64,000 bases of DNA, from positions 1 to 64,000 of the forward strand of contig JAHFPV010000010.1 of assembly GCA_023266575.1 (NCBI GenBank). Reading direction: 5' to 3'. Origin of the DNA: Sphingobium sp. (GTDB taxonomy: Bacteria; Pseudomonadota; Alphaproteobacteria; Sphingomonadales; Sphingomonadaceae). The position numbers and the translations under genes are program-made. Below are positions 18,074 through 26,904 of this stretch, one piece after another (the first letter of the stretch is position 1; each line of letters opens with the position of its first letter). The notes under the pieces were generated by a model. It did no database searches and had not been told where the DNA came from. It was given only the letters and a program-made list of their open reading frames with translations.

Positions 18074-18541
18074 TTATTTCCAGGCTGGAGCGGTCGGGAC
18101 CGGTCGCCGCACTGTGTCCCCGCGCCGACGTGTGCGTTGTTCTTCAATGGCAATGACTTCGAACAATTCGTCGGGGAAGCGGCGTGCGCGTTGACGCAAT
18201 GTGTCGATGCCCGACGACAGATAGAGCGCGACGATCAGGATCATCATCGCGGACATATCGCCCAGTCCCGCGATATCCCCAGTCGCGATCCGCGCGCCAC
18301 CGGCGACGATGACCAGGATCAGCATCGCCGCAAGCAGATCGGACCGACGCGAGCGGGGAAATGCGACGAGCAGCGTGGGGAAAAGGACCGCAACCATGCT
18401 GAGCGACAGCCAAGACATGGTGGAGGACGACAGGTGAACCCGATCCGTCGCCAACATGATCCCCGCGACCAGCAGGACCAATGCCATCAGCCCAAGCGCG
18501 CAGCGCATGGCCAGGATAAGGGATTTTGGATTGGGGAACAT
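18074..18541 (-). CDS. Four-helix membrane protein of unknown function
   Basis: 155 residues with four hydrophobic segments (about 8-30, 42-62, 67-87 and 92-112) and a basic cytoplasmic tail containing RRFPDELFEVIAIEEQRTRR. No family recognised. It is monocistronic, with the GTA-like pair downstream on the same strand after a 112-bp gap. Confidence 0.65.
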   Translation of the reverse strand: MFPNPKSLILAMRCALGLMALVLLVAGIMLATDRVHLSSSTMSWLSLSMVAVLFPTLLVAFPRSRRSDLLAAMLILVIVAGGARIATGDIAGLGDMSAMMILIVALYLSSGIDTLRQRARRFPDELFEVIAIEEQRTRRRGDTVRRPVPTAPAWK

Positions 18542-18834
18542 GCCGTTGCCTTAGTCGCCTTGTGGTGCGGAAAACGGCATAGGCTCGACTCTCTTAAGCC
18601 CGAATCATCCGTTAGGGTTAATCGGCTGAAAACCACGAATTAGCGGGCAGGGTGTCGATACGCCGCGCCATAGTCATGTATCGACAGGCTATTGGCCAAA
18701 TTGAACGGCGCTCGAAGCGAGGAGAGCGTCATTTACGAGCGTGTCAGTGCCAAGTTGCGCCTTCCCAAGCACAGGCCAATCGTGCATGTCCGACCAGTCG
18801 TCCGCCACTGAGCGGGCAAGGGGGACGCGGATTG

Positions 18835-19620
18835 ATGATCGACTGGGTACACAGCCTTGCCGGCCTGCTCGTGGGCTTGCTCGTTGGGATAACCGGCGTG
18901 GGTGGCGGGTCGCTGATGGCACCCATCCTCATCCTGCTGGTGGGCGTTGTGCCGGCGACTGCCGTCGGGACCGACCTGTGGTTCGCCGCGATTACCAAAA
19001 CCGTCGGTGGTGCCGTCCATCATCATTTCGGCAAGCCGGACTGGAGCGTGGTGCGTCGGTTGTTGATGGGTAGCCTGCCGGCGTCCGTACTGACCATCGC
19101 CTTATTGTCCAAGCTGCCCCGCAGTTCGTTCCAGAGCGACCTCATTCTTTCGGCGTTGGGCGTGTTGCTGATCATGACGGCGCTCGCCACGCTTTCGCGC
19201 CGGCGCATCCACGATTTTGCGCGCGATCTGGAGCATGATCGCGCGCAGCGCTTTCGGCGTATGCAATGGCCATTGACGGTGCTGGCCGGCTTCATCCTTG
19301 GCGTACTCGTCACGCTGACATCGGTGGGTGCGGGCGCACTGGGTGCAACCATGCTGATCGCGCTCTATCCCATGCGCATGAAAGCGGCGCGCCTGGTGGG
19401 CACCGATATCATCCACGCCGTGCCGCTGACCGCCGTCGCCGGGCTGGGCCATCTGTGGATCGGCAATGTCGATTTCGCCTTGTTGGGTTCGCTTCTGGTT
19501 GGATCGATACCGGGTATCATCGCGGGATCGCTGCTGTCGTCCAAACTGCCCGACCGCCTGGTGCGACCGGCGCTTGCGCTGGTGTTGATGCTGGTCGGCA
19601 TAAAGCTGCTGGTGGGTTGA
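18835..19620 (+). CDS. TauE/SafE-family permease
   Basis: A 261-residue membrane protein of the TauE/SafE family (transporters linked to sulfite, sulfoacetate and other organic anions). It has about eight helices in two halves, each opening with the glycine-rich signature: GITGVGGGSLMAPILILLVG near the N-terminus and GVLVTLTSVGAGALGATML in the second half. AAGGGGG lies about nine bases upstream of the ATG at 18835; the in-frame extension to 18652 is not convincing. Given three sulfotransferases in the region a sulfur-compound role is tempting, but the family is too broad to say. Confidence 0.85.
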   Translation: MIDWVHSLAGLLVGLLVGITGVGGGSLMAPILILLVGVVPATAVGTDLWFAAITKTVGGAVHHHFGKPDWSVVRRLLMGSLPASVLTIALLSKLPRSSFQSDLILSALGVLLIMTALATLSRRRIHDFARDLEHDRAQRFRRMQWPLTVLAGFILGVLVTLTSVGAGALGATMLIALYPMRMKAARLVGTDIIHAVPLTAVAGLGHLWIGNVDFALLGSLLVGSIPGIIAGSLLSSKLPDRLVRPALALVLMLVGIKLLVG

Positions 19621-19626
19621 TCGTTG

Positions 19627-20754
19627 ATGCACGTCGCGACATTTCTTCAGGACCTGGCAGGCGGCGGCGCGGAGCGTGTGGCCGTTCTGCTGATGAACGG
19701 GCTGGTGGCGCGAGGCGAGCGGGTCACGCTGATTCTCGCGCGGCTGGAAGGCCCTTATCTCGACGATCTCGATCCCGCCATTGAACTGGTCGATCTTGGC
19801 AATCGCCGTTCGATTTCAAGCATTCGTCCGCTCGCCCGCTGGCTTCGTTCGGCGCGGCCGGATATTCTCGTCAGCCATCTTACCCATGTCAATGTCGCGG
19901 CCGCGCTGGCCAATCGGCTCGCGCGGGCCGGTATCCCGCATGTGGCTGTCGAACATAATCAGATGGGGCAGAATTACGCGCTGCTGACCAACCGATCGGT
20001 CAAGGCGGCCTATCGCCTGGCGCGGTTCGTCTATCCCGGCATTTCGCGGATCGTCAGCGTGTCGCAGGGTGTCGAGGCTGCTGTCCTGGCCTTCACGCGC
20101 GGGCGTGCGCACAATCATCAGGTGATCCATAACCCGGTCGTCACCGACGGGTTGGTGGCGCTGTCCGCCGAAGCCCCCGAACATCGCTGGTTGGCCGACG
20201 GGGCAGGCATACCCGTTCTGTTGGGCTGCGGGCGTCTGCACCATCAAAAGGGTTTTGACGTCCTGATCAGCGCCGTGCGCAAAGTGCTGGACGATCGCCC
20301 GGTGCGGCTGGTCATTCTGGGCGAAGGTCCGCTGCGCTCGCAATTGGAGGCGCAGATTATCGCTCTGAACCTGGGCGATCACGTCGATCTGGCGGGGTTT
20401 AGCCGCAATCCTTTCGCGATGATGCGCGCTGCGGACGCCTTCATATTGTCGTCGCGTTGGGAAGGGTTGCCGACTGTATTGATCGAAGCGCTTGCCTGCG
20501 GTGCCAATATCGTTGCGACCGATTGCCCCAGCGGTCCGCTGGAAGTCCTCGAGGAGGGCAAGTTCGGACGCCTCGTCCCCGTCGATGACAGCGACGCCTT
20601 GGCCAAGGCGATATGCGCTGCGCTCGATACGCCGCTCGATAGTGTATTGGCCACCGAGCGGGCATCCGATTTCACCCTGGATCGCGCGGTCGATAATTAT
20701 ATGGCGCTGTTCGAACATTTGCAGTCCCGGCCTGGAAAACAAACAAAGGGATAG
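19627..20754 (+). CDS. Family 4 (GT-B) glycosyltransferase
   Basis: A 375-residue retaining glycosyltransferase. The N-domain opens with MHVATFLQDLAGGGAERV; the C-domain holds LLGCGRLHHQKGFDVLI (about 200), LVILGEGPLRSQLE and the donor site SSRWEGLPTVLIEALACG with its catalytic-motif glutamate (E-x7-E), then IVATDCPSGPLEVLE. It resembles teichuronic/LPS hexosyltransferases. It starts 6 bases after the permease stop, so the two are probably cotranscribed. A TTG three bases earlier is also in frame. It may serve the polysaccharide locus 7 kb away. Confidence 0.88.
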   Translation: MHVATFLQDLAGGGAERVAVLLMNGLVARGERVTLILARLEGPYLDDLDPAIELVDLGNRRSISSIRPLARWLRSARPDILVSHLTHVNVAAALANRLARAGIPHVAVEHNQMGQNYALLTNRSVKAAYRLARFVYPGISRIVSVSQGVEAAVLAFTRGRAHNHQVIHNPVVTDGLVALSAEAPEHRWLADGAGIPVLLGCGRLHHQKGFDVLISAVRKVLDDRPVRLVILGEGPLRSQLEAQIIALNLGDHVDLAGFSRNPFAMMRAADAFILSSRWEGLPTVLIEALACGANIVATDCPSGPLEVLEEGKFGRLVPVDDSDALAKAICAALDTPLDSVLATERASDFTLDRAVDNYMALFEHLQSRPGKQTKG

Positions 20755-20871
20755 TTTGACATAGGTGGGAGCGTTCGCCGCCGATCATCCAGCGCCTGAT
20801 TCTCCATCGACCTTTTACGAATTCTTAGGCCAATGCGTCCAAATTGCGGTCCCCGGCTATGGAGCCCGCCA

Positions 20872-21354
20872 ATGTCAGTTCGAGCGACCCTGTACAGCGA
20901 TAATCGCGGCGCGCAGCGAATGCAGCTGGATCGTGCCTCGACCCTGCGCGATGACGACGACAGGCCGTTCGACGTCCAGATCGAGGATATCTCGCTCACC
21001 GGTTTTCGACTGCAATTGCCTTTCGAAGTCCTGCCCGATCAGGCGATGACCATCGGCGTGCCGGGGGTGGGGATCCGGGCGGTGCAGGTCGTGCGCGTGG
21101 AAGGAGCGACCGCCGGCTGTATCTTCGTTCAGCCGCTCAATCCCGCAGAACTCGACACGATTCTCCGCTTCGACTGCTCCGTCATCCAGGAAAACTTCCA
21201 ATATCAGGCCAGTCCTGCGAAGATCGCGGAAAAGGACGATTTGGAATTGTCCGCGGAAGCCGCAGGGTTAAGTCCGCCCCAAAAACTGGCGATTGTCGCT
21301 GGCGCGGCACTGACCATCTGGCTGCTGGTCGTTGCGGCCATTTCCCTCATTTAG
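20872..21354 (+). CDS. PilZ-domain protein with C-terminal membrane anchor
   Basis: About 160 residues. An N-terminal PilZ-like domain shows an RxxxR (RGAQR) and, some 35 residues on, DISLTGFRLQLP, matching the D/NxSxxG c-di-GMP site. A single hydrophobic segment (IVAGAALTIWLLVVAAISLI) closes the protein. It may relay c-di-GMP to surface or polysaccharide functions. The ATG at 20872 (MSVRATLYS) is preferred; an upstream in-frame ATG at 20833 adds 13 atypical residues. Confidence 0.78.
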   Translation: MSVRATLYSDNRGAQRMQLDRASTLRDDDDRPFDVQIEDISLTGFRLQLPFEVLPDQAMTIGVPGVGIRAVQVVRVEGATAGCIFVQPLNPAELDTILRFDCSVIQENFQYQASPAKIAEKDDLELSAEAAGLSPPQKLAIVAGAALTIWLLVVAAISLI

Positions 21355-21359
21355 GATCG

Positions 21360-21485
21360 AGGCTGCTCAGTCCCGGCATTGGGGGGCGCATTGAGCGGCG
21401 CTGGAGAAAGCCTGTCGCCGTGGCGACGCTCATATTGACCGCAGTATCGAACCATTCAGCGCCGTTGGACGGCACGTTCTTGTGA
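21360..21485 (-). pseudogene. Broken GH108-type endolysin fragment
   Basis: The minus strand encodes [22 protein letters not shown], almost the same as AELFDTAVNMGVGTATGFLQR in the intact endolysin at 38182-38721. After the final R a one-base shift continues as LNAPPNAG, similar to the ALNALN of the intact copy. No catalytic glutamate region is left. It lies just beyond the 3' end of tRNA-Pro, a common place for prophage ends. Confidence 0.6.
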
Positions 21486-21551
21486 CGAAGGAACGGCTCA
21501 GCTAATCTCCGTAAAGCTGCTGGTCGGTCGGCTCCAACGCTTACGCTTGGG

Positions 21552-21599
21552 CGATTTTCCGGGCGTCCGTCCACCGGACGGTCGCTCTTTCCGAAAATC
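21552..21599 (-). terminator. Long hairpin directly after tRNA-Pro
   Basis: An outer stem (GATTTTC with GAAAATC, 21553-21559 and 21593-21599) encloses a tight inner stem (CGTCCG with CGGACG, around 21565-21580). On the minus strand it starts one or two bases after the encoded CCA of tRNA-Pro, so it is the likely terminator or 3'-processing structure. Confidence 0.45.
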
Positions 21600-21600
21600 T

Positions 21601-21677
21601 TGGTCGGGACGAGAGGATTCGAACCTCCGACCCCCACACCCCCAGTGTGATGCGCTACCAGGCTGCGCTACGTCCCG
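21601..21677 (-). tRNA. tRNA-Pro (GGG), CCA encoded
   Basis: Cloverleaf read by hand on the minus strand: acceptor CGGGACG pairs with CGTCCCG, D arm GCGC/GCGC, anticodon stem TCACA/TGTGG with loop CTGGGGG (anticodon GGG), T arm GGAGG-TTCGAAT-CCTCT, discriminator A and an encoded CCA at 21603-21601. The 74-nt body is 21604-21677. The 200 bases between it and yajC hold no gene. Confidence 0.93.
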
Positions 21678-21877
21678 ACCGGAGGGCGGCCAATAGAGGC
21701 ACATTGCGGAAGTTGCAAGGGATTCGATGCGGGCTTTTGCCGGGGCGGGCATTTCCCTAATCATATTGCCTCCCCGCCTGCATCTGTGGTAGCCGCCGCG
21801 GCTTGATCCGTGGGCGTTGTATGCGTCCTGCGGCCGACAGAAACCAAGGCGCGACCTGCTTCAGGAAAGTCCCACCC

Positions 21878-22213
21878 ATGTTCATATCGACAGCCTTTGC
21901 CCAGACTGCGGGCGGGCCAGCATCCGGCAGCGGCATATTGGTGCAGATGGCCCCGCTGGTCCTGATCTTCGTGGTATTCTATTTCCTGCTGATCCGTCCG
22001 CAGCAAAAGCGCATGAAGGCACATAAGGCCAAGATCGACGCGGTGAAGAAGGGCGATCAGGTCATCACCGGTGGCGGCCTGCTGGGCAAGGTCATGCGCG
22101 TGGACGAAATTTACGCCGAAGTCGAAATCGCGCCGGGCATGAAGGTGAAGGCGGTCAAATCGACCCTGACCGACGTGCTCGACCCGACCACTGCCAAGCC
22201 CGCGAACGACTGA
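21878..22213 (+). CDS. yajC: Preprotein translocase subunit YajC
   Basis: A 111-residue single-pass inner-membrane protein that associates with SecDF. The helix MAPLVLIFVVFYFLLIRPQQKRMKAH is diagnostic, followed by the conserved cytoplasmic stretch GDQVITGGGLLGKV. The ATG at 21878 fits the usual short periplasmic N-terminus and has an AGGAAA about ten bases upstream. secD starts 7 bases after the stop. Confidence 0.95.
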   Translation: MFISTAFAQTAGGPASGSGILVQMAPLVLIFVVFYFLLIRPQQKRMKAHKAKIDAVKKGDQVITGGGLLGKVMRVDEIYAEVEIAPGMKVKAVKSTLTDVLDPTTAKPAND

Positions 22214-22220
22214 GCCAACG

Positions 22221-23819
22221 ATGCTGAATTTTTCGCGCTGGACGATCTTTGCGATCATCCTGCCACTGGCGATCGGCGTGCTGTGCGCCGTCCCCAGCTT
22301 CCTGCCGGATTCGGTCGTCAACCGGCTGCCGGGATTCATGCAGACCCGCGTGAATCTGGGCCTCGACCTGTCGGGCGGGAGCCATTTGCTGCTGGAAGCC
22401 AGCACGCAAGATGTCGCCAAGCAGCGGCTGACCAACATGGAGGAGCAGGTTCGCACCGAATTGCGCCGGGCTGATCCCCGCATCGCGATCGGCGACATCT
22501 CCAGCCGCGACGGGAAGCTGAGCTTCATGGTGCGCGAGCCGTCCCAAGTGGACGCCGCGGTCGAGCGCATCCGCCAGCTGACGCAGGGCGCGGCGCTGAC
22601 CGGTCAGCGCGATTTCAATGTCGAGGTGGTCAACAGCTCCACCATCGTCATCACGCCGACCAGCGCGGGCATCAACAATGCGGTCAAGAGCGCTATGGAA
22701 GTCGCGACCGAAGTCATCCGCAAGCGCATCGACGAAATGGGCACGCGCGAACCCACGATCCAGCAGCAGGGCGACAATCGCATCGTCGTGCAGGTGCCGG
22801 GCCTGCAGGACCCCAAGGCGCTGAAGGACCTGCTGGGCCAGACCGCGAAGCTGGAATTCAAGCTGGTCGATTTCACCGCCAACCCCGCCGAAGTGGCGCA
22901 GGGCCGCGCGCCGGTGGGCAGCGAAGTGCTACCCTATCCCGACAATCCATCGGGCGTGCCGCTGATCGCGGTCAAGCGGCAGGTGATGGTGTCGGGCGAG
23001 GATCTGACCGACGCGACGCAGGGTTATGACCAGAGCAACCAGGCGATCGTCAACATTCGCTTCAATGGCTCTGGCGGGCGCAAATTTGGGCAGGTGACGT
23101 CGCAGAATGTCAACCGCCCCTTCGCCATCATCCTGGACGGCAAGGTGCTCTCGGCCCCCAACATCAACGAACCGATCCTGGGCGGCAGCGCACAGATCAG
23201 TGGCAATTTCACCGTCGAAAGCGCCAACCAGCTGGCGATCGCGCTGCGATCGGGCAAGCTGCCGGTCGCGCTGACGGTGGTGGAGGAACGCACGGTCGGT
23301 CCGGGGCTGGGCGCCGATTCGATCCGCGCGGGCCTGATCGCGTCGATCATCGCAGTGGTCGCGGTCGCGATTTTCATGTTCGTGAGCTACGGTCGCTTCG
23401 GCATGTATGCCAATCTGGCGGTCGCCATCAACGTCGCGGTCATATTGGGCGTGATGGGCATGTTGGGAGCGACCCTGACGCTGCCCGGTATCGCCGGCTT
23501 CGTGCTGACCATCGGCACGGCGGTGGACGCCAACGTGCTGATCTACGAGCGCATTCGCGAGGAACGGCGACGCGGACGCAATGTCGTCCAGTCGATCGAA
23601 CATGGCTATAAGGAAGCGAGCCGCACGATTTTCGAGGCGAACGTGACACACGCTATCGCCGGCGGCATCATGCTCGCGCTCGGCTCCGGCCCGGTCAAGG
23701 GCTTTGCCATCGTGCTGCTGATCGGCATTGCGACCAGCGTGTTTACCGCCGTCACCTTCACCCGCATGGTCGTCGCCAACTGGGTGCGCCGCACCCGGCC
23801 GACGGACATCACCATTTAA
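22221..23819 (+). CDS. secD: Protein translocase subunit SecD
   Basis: A 532-residue inner-membrane subunit of the SecDF complex, which uses the proton gradient to pull exported proteins across. TM1 (about 8-28) is followed by a large periplasmic domain starting GLDLSGGSHLLLE. The C-terminal membrane half has TVGPGLGADSIRAG and IGTAVDANVLIYERIREE (TM4-TM5, with the conserved aspartate), plus TRMVVANWV at the end. Operon yajC-secD-secF. Confidence 0.97.
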   Translation: MLNFSRWTIFAIILPLAIGVLCAVPSFLPDSVVNRLPGFMQTRVNLGLDLSGGSHLLLEASTQDVAKQRLTNMEEQVRTELRRADPRIAIGDISSRDGKLSFMVREPSQVDAAVERIRQLTQGAALTGQRDFNVEVVNSSTIVITPTSAGINNAVKSAMEVATEVIRKRIDEMGTREPTIQQQGDNRIVVQVPGLQDPKALKDLLGQTAKLEFKLVDFTANPAEVAQGRAPVGSEVLPYPDNPSGVPLIAVKRQVMVSGEDLTDATQGYDQSNQAIVNIRFNGSGGRKFGQVTSQNVNRPFAIILDGKVLSAPNINEPILGGSAQISGNFTVESANQLAIALRSGKLPVALTVVEERTVGPGLGADSIRAGLIASIIAVVAVAIFMFVSYGRFGMYANLAVAINVAVILGVMGMLGATLTLPGIAGFVLTIGTAVDANVLIYERIREERRRGRNVVQSIEHGYKEASRTIFEANVTHAIAGGIMLALGSGPVKGFAIVLLIGIATSVFTAVTFTRMVVANWVRRTRPTDITI

Positions 23820-23840
23820 GAGGGGCGGGAGGACACACCC

Positions 23841-24824
23841 ATGAAACTTCTGAAACTCGTCCCCGACAATACCAATATCGGCTTCGTCGCGATGCGGAAA
23901 TGGGCGTTCGCGCTCACCGCGTTGTTGACGGTGCTGGCGGTTGGCGCGACGGCTTATAAAGGCCTCAACATGGGCGTCGATTTTGTCGGCGGCCTGATGA
24001 TCGAGGCGAAATTTCCGCAGAATGTGGAAACCGACAAGGTCCGCGCGACCATCGGCACGCTAGGCGTGGGCGAAAGCTCGCTCCAGCAATTTGGCGATCC
24101 CAAGACGGTGCAGATCCGCCTGCCCTTGCCCGAACAGGGCGGCGCAGGCGCGGCCAATGCTGTGGTGGAAAAGACCCGCAACGCGATGACCGCGCAATTC
24201 CCCGGCGTCACCTTCTCCCGCTACGACACGGTGTCGGGCAAGGTGTCGGGCGAGCTGATCCAGAATGGTGTGCTGGCCGTCGTGCTGGCGATCCTGGGCA
24301 TCGCGGTGTTCAGCTGGTTCCGCTACGAATGGCAGTTCGGCGTCTCCACCTTCGTCGCGATCGTCCATGACGTGCTGATGACGCTGGGCTTTTTTGCGGT
24401 GACCCAGCTGGAGTTCGACCTCAACATCGTTGCGGCCGTGCTGACGATCGTGGGCTATTCGATCAACGACAAGATGGTGATCGACGACCGCATCCGCGAA
24501 AATATGCGCAAATATCGCAAGATGGACATGAAGGCGCTGATCGACCTGTCGGTCAACGAAACCCTGCCGCGCACGGTGATGACGTCGGTGACGATCATGC
24601 TGGCGCTGGGCGCATTGCTGCTGTTTGGCGGCCATGTGCTGCGTGGCTTCACTGCGGCGATGATGCTGGGCATTATCGTGGGGACCTACTCGTCGGTCTA
24701 TGTCTCCTCCTCGCTGCTGATCTCGCTGGGGCTGACCCCGATGTCGTCGGAGAAGAAGGCGAGCAAGACCAACATCGCTGCGCAGGCCGAACGGGTCGGC
24801 CCGCGCGACGGAGCGCAGCCCTGA
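23841..24824 (+). CDS. secF: Protein translocase subunit SecF
   Basis: A 327-residue partner of SecD. N-terminal helix, the periplasmic GVDFVGGLMIEAKF motif, five further helices, and the TM4-region VGYSINDKMVIDDRIRENMRK carrying the conserved aspartate motif (usually NDTVVVFDRIRE). Here T and V of that motif are K and M/V, a mild variation. It starts 21 bases after secD. Its TGA overlaps the CTG start of the next gene. Confidence 0.96.
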   Translation: MKLLKLVPDNTNIGFVAMRKWAFALTALLTVLAVGATAYKGLNMGVDFVGGLMIEAKFPQNVETDKVRATIGTLGVGESSLQQFGDPKTVQIRLPLPEQGGAGAANAVVEKTRNAMTAQFPGVTFSRYDTVSGKVSGELIQNGVLAVVLAILGIAVFSWFRYEWQFGVSTFVAIVHDVLMTLGFFAVTQLEFDLNIVAAVLTIVGYSINDKMVIDDRIRENMRKYRKMDMKALIDLSVNETLPRTVMTSVTIMLALGALLLFGGHVLRGFTAAMMLGIIVGTYSSVYVSSSLLISLGLTPMSSEKKASKTNIAAQAERVGPRDGAQP

Positions 24825-25222
24825 CCGGGGACAAGCGCATCGGCATCGAACTGCGCCGCGACGATAGCGGCCAGGGTCCGATCGTCACCGGCTTCCAGGG
24901 GCGCGGTTTCCGGGTGCGGGATGATGTGTTTCCGACCGGACTGTTGCTCAGCCCGATCCGCGCGATGGCGTGGGACGATGCCCCGGCGATCGACGCGCTG
25001 ACGCTCGGCGCGTTGGGCGATCTGTTCGACGGCGACCCGCGGCCCGAATTTCTGCTGCTCGGCACCGGCGCGGGCTTGCGCCAGCCACCTCGCGCCTTCG
25101 TCCGCGCGGTCGAGGCGCTGGGGATCGGCGTAGAGGCGATGGACAGCCGCGCCGCAGCCCGCGCCTGGGGCGTGCTGCGCGCGGAAGAACGGTGGATCGT
25201 CGCCGCGCTGCTGCCGTTGTGA
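24821..25222 (+). CDS. Mth938-like domain protein, CTG start
   Basis: About 133 residues of the Mth938/NDUFAF3-like fold: VTGFQGRGFRVRDDVFPTG, then LLLSPIRAMAW, PEFLLLGTGAGLRQPPRAF and the closing GVEAMDSRAAARAWGVLRAEE. Function in bacteria is not settled. There is no ATG/GTG/TTG early enough; a GTG at 24914 would cut off the first third. A CTG at 24821 has GGAG seven bases upstream and forms a CTGA overlap with the secF stop, the geometry of a coupled start, so CTG is chosen. Encoded with yajC-secDF. Confidence 0.78.
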   Translation: MTGDKRIGIELRRDDSGQGPIVTGFQGRGFRVRDDVFPTGLLLSPIRAMAWDDAPAIDALTLGALGDLFDGDPRPEFLLLGTGAGLRQPPRAFVRAVEALGIGVEAMDSRAAARAWGVLRAEERWIVAALLPL

Positions 25223-25238
25223 GGTGAAACCCCATGTT

Positions 25239-25303
25239 CGTTCGTTTCGAGCGAAGTCGAGAAACCTGCGCGCCACGTTTCTCGACTTCGCTCGAAACGA
25301 ACG
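25239..25303. repeat. Perfect 27-bp inverted repeat, copy 1
   Basis: Arms 25239-25265 and 25277-25303 are perfect reverse complements around an 11-base GC-rich centre. It sits between two convergent genes, 16 bases after one stop and 23 bases before the other. A sibling copy, inverted and with a compensated stem change, is at 54501-54567. Likely a REP-like element that also acts as a two-way terminator. Confidence 0.85.
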
Positions 25304-25326
25304 GATCAAAATAAGACACTCTCGCT

Positions 25327-26904
25327 TTAGCGGATAGCCCCTTCCAGCTCCGGGCCGGTATCGACGCTCGGCCTGAAATCGGGCTTCAGCTTCAGGCCCG
25401 CCGCTTGCTCATAGGCATAGCCTGCGTCGAGCAATCGCTGCTCCTGATAGGGCGCGCCAATAAAGCTCAAACCCACCGGCAGCCCGCGCACCAGCCCCAT
25501 CGGCACGGTCAGGTGCGGATAGCCCGCAATCGCCGCCGGGCCGGTCGAACCGCTCGGCCCCTCATATTGATCGCCCCACACCGTGTCGGATGGCCAGGCC
25601 GGGCCGTAACTGATCGTCACCAGCAGATCGAGCCGGTCGGCGGCCAACATGGCGTCGATCCCTTGCGCCCCCGCCAGCCGCAGCGACTTTTCGCGCGCGG
25701 CTGTGTAGGCCGGATCGTCCAGTCCCTTTCTGGCTTGCGACAGGGTGAAAATCTCCTGCCCGAACAGCGGCATTTCCTGTGCCGGGTGCGCCGCGTTGAA
25801 AGCGATCAGGTCGGCCAGCGTCCGGCTTTGCACCTGATCCGGCAGGGTCAAGGCGAGATAGGCGTTGAGGTCCGCCTTAAACTCATATTGCAGCACATCG
25901 TAACTCGCCGCCGACATGCCCTCCATCGGGGGCTTCTTCACTTCCACCAATGTCGCGCCCAGCCCCTTTAGCATAGCCAGCGCTGCATCGTAACGGGCCA
26001 GCAAATCCGGCTGCGCCCCGCTGCGCAGGACGCCGATCCGCATTTTGGCGATGGCAGACGGGTCGAGCGCAGCGGCATAATCGCGCGCATGGGCCATGGC
26101 ATCTGCCGTCGCCGGATCGGCCGGATCGCTGGCGATCAGCGCGGACAGCAGGATGGCGGCATCGCGCACAGTGCGGGTCATTGGCCCGGCTGTGTCCTGG
26201 CTGTGGCTGATCGGCACGATATGGGTGCGCGGGATCAGGCCGATGGTCGGTTTCAGCCCGACCAGCCCCATCATTGATGCCGGGCAGATGATCGACCCGT
26301 TGGTTTCGCTGCCGATCGCACCGGGCGCGAAACCGGCGGCAACCGCTGCGCCCGATCCGCTGGACGATCCGCAGGTGGTGCGATCCAGCGCGTAGGGATT
26401 GCGAGTGAGGCCGCCCATCGCGCTCCAGCCGCTCATCGAGCGTTCGGAGCGGAAATTGGCCCATTCGCTAAGGTTGGTCTTGCCCAGGATGATCGCGCCC
26501 TTTGCCTTCAAGGCAGCGGCGACCGGCGAATCGCGTCCCGGCGCATTGCGCGCCAGCGCCAGCGATCCCGCCGTGGTCGGCATCCCGGCCGCCTCGATAT
26601 TATCCTTGAGCAGGATCGGCACGCCATGCAGCGGACCGCGGATGCGCCCCGCGCGCCGCTCCGTGTCCAGCGCCCGTGCCTGCGCGATCGCACCGGGATT
26701 GATGGCGATGATGCTGTTGAGCCTCGGCCCCTTCCGATCCATCGCTGCGATGCGCTTGAGCAGCGCGCGCACTGTTGCTTCGCTGCTGGTTCGCCCGGCG
26801 GCGAGATCGGCGGACAATGACGTAATCGTCGCATCCTCGATCGCCTGCGCGGCCACCGGCATGGTCCAGAGCAAGGCGGCAAGGAGGCAAAGGGAACGGA
26901 TCAT
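25327..26904 (-). CDS. Amidase (amidase-signature family), exported
   Basis: A 525-residue amidase with an N-terminal signal peptide (MIRSLCLLAALLWTMPVAAQ). The Ser-cisSer-Lys triad is visible: lysine 100 in GVPILLKDN, the GSSSGSG loop at 179-185, and the nucleophile serine 204 in GSETNGSIICPAS. PASMMGLVGLKPT follows as in glutamyl-tRNA amidotransferase A relatives. This form is usually annotated as a periplasmic amidase; substrate unknown. Its ATG overlaps the upstream DUF1801 stop (ATGA), so both are on one transcript. The longer open frame to 27036 covers that gene and is rejected. Confidence 0.9.
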   Translation of the reverse strand: MIRSLCLLAALLWTMPVAAQAIEDATITSLSADLAAGRTSSEATVRALLKRIAAMDRKGPRLNSIIAINPGAIAQARALDTERRAGRIRGPLHGVPILLKDNIEAAGMPTTAGSLALARNAPGRDSPVAAALKAKGAIILGKTNLSEWANFRSERSMSGWSAMGGLTRNPYALDRTTCGSSSGSGAAVAAGFAPGAIGSETNGSIICPASMMGLVGLKPTIGLIPRTHIVPISHSQDTAGPMTRTVRDAAILLSALIASDPADPATADAMAHARDYAAALDPSAIAKMRIGVLRSGAQPDLLARYDAALAMLKGLGATLVEVKKPPMEGMSAASYDVLQYEFKADLNAYLALTLPDQVQSRTLADLIAFNAAHPAQEMPLFGQEIFTLSQARKGLDDPAYTAAREKSLRLAGAQGIDAMLAADRLDLLVTISYGPAWPSDTVWGDQYEGPSGSTGPAAIAGYPHLTVPMGLVRGLPVGLSFIGAPYQEQRLLDAGYAYEQAAGLKLKPDFRPSVDTGPELEGAIR

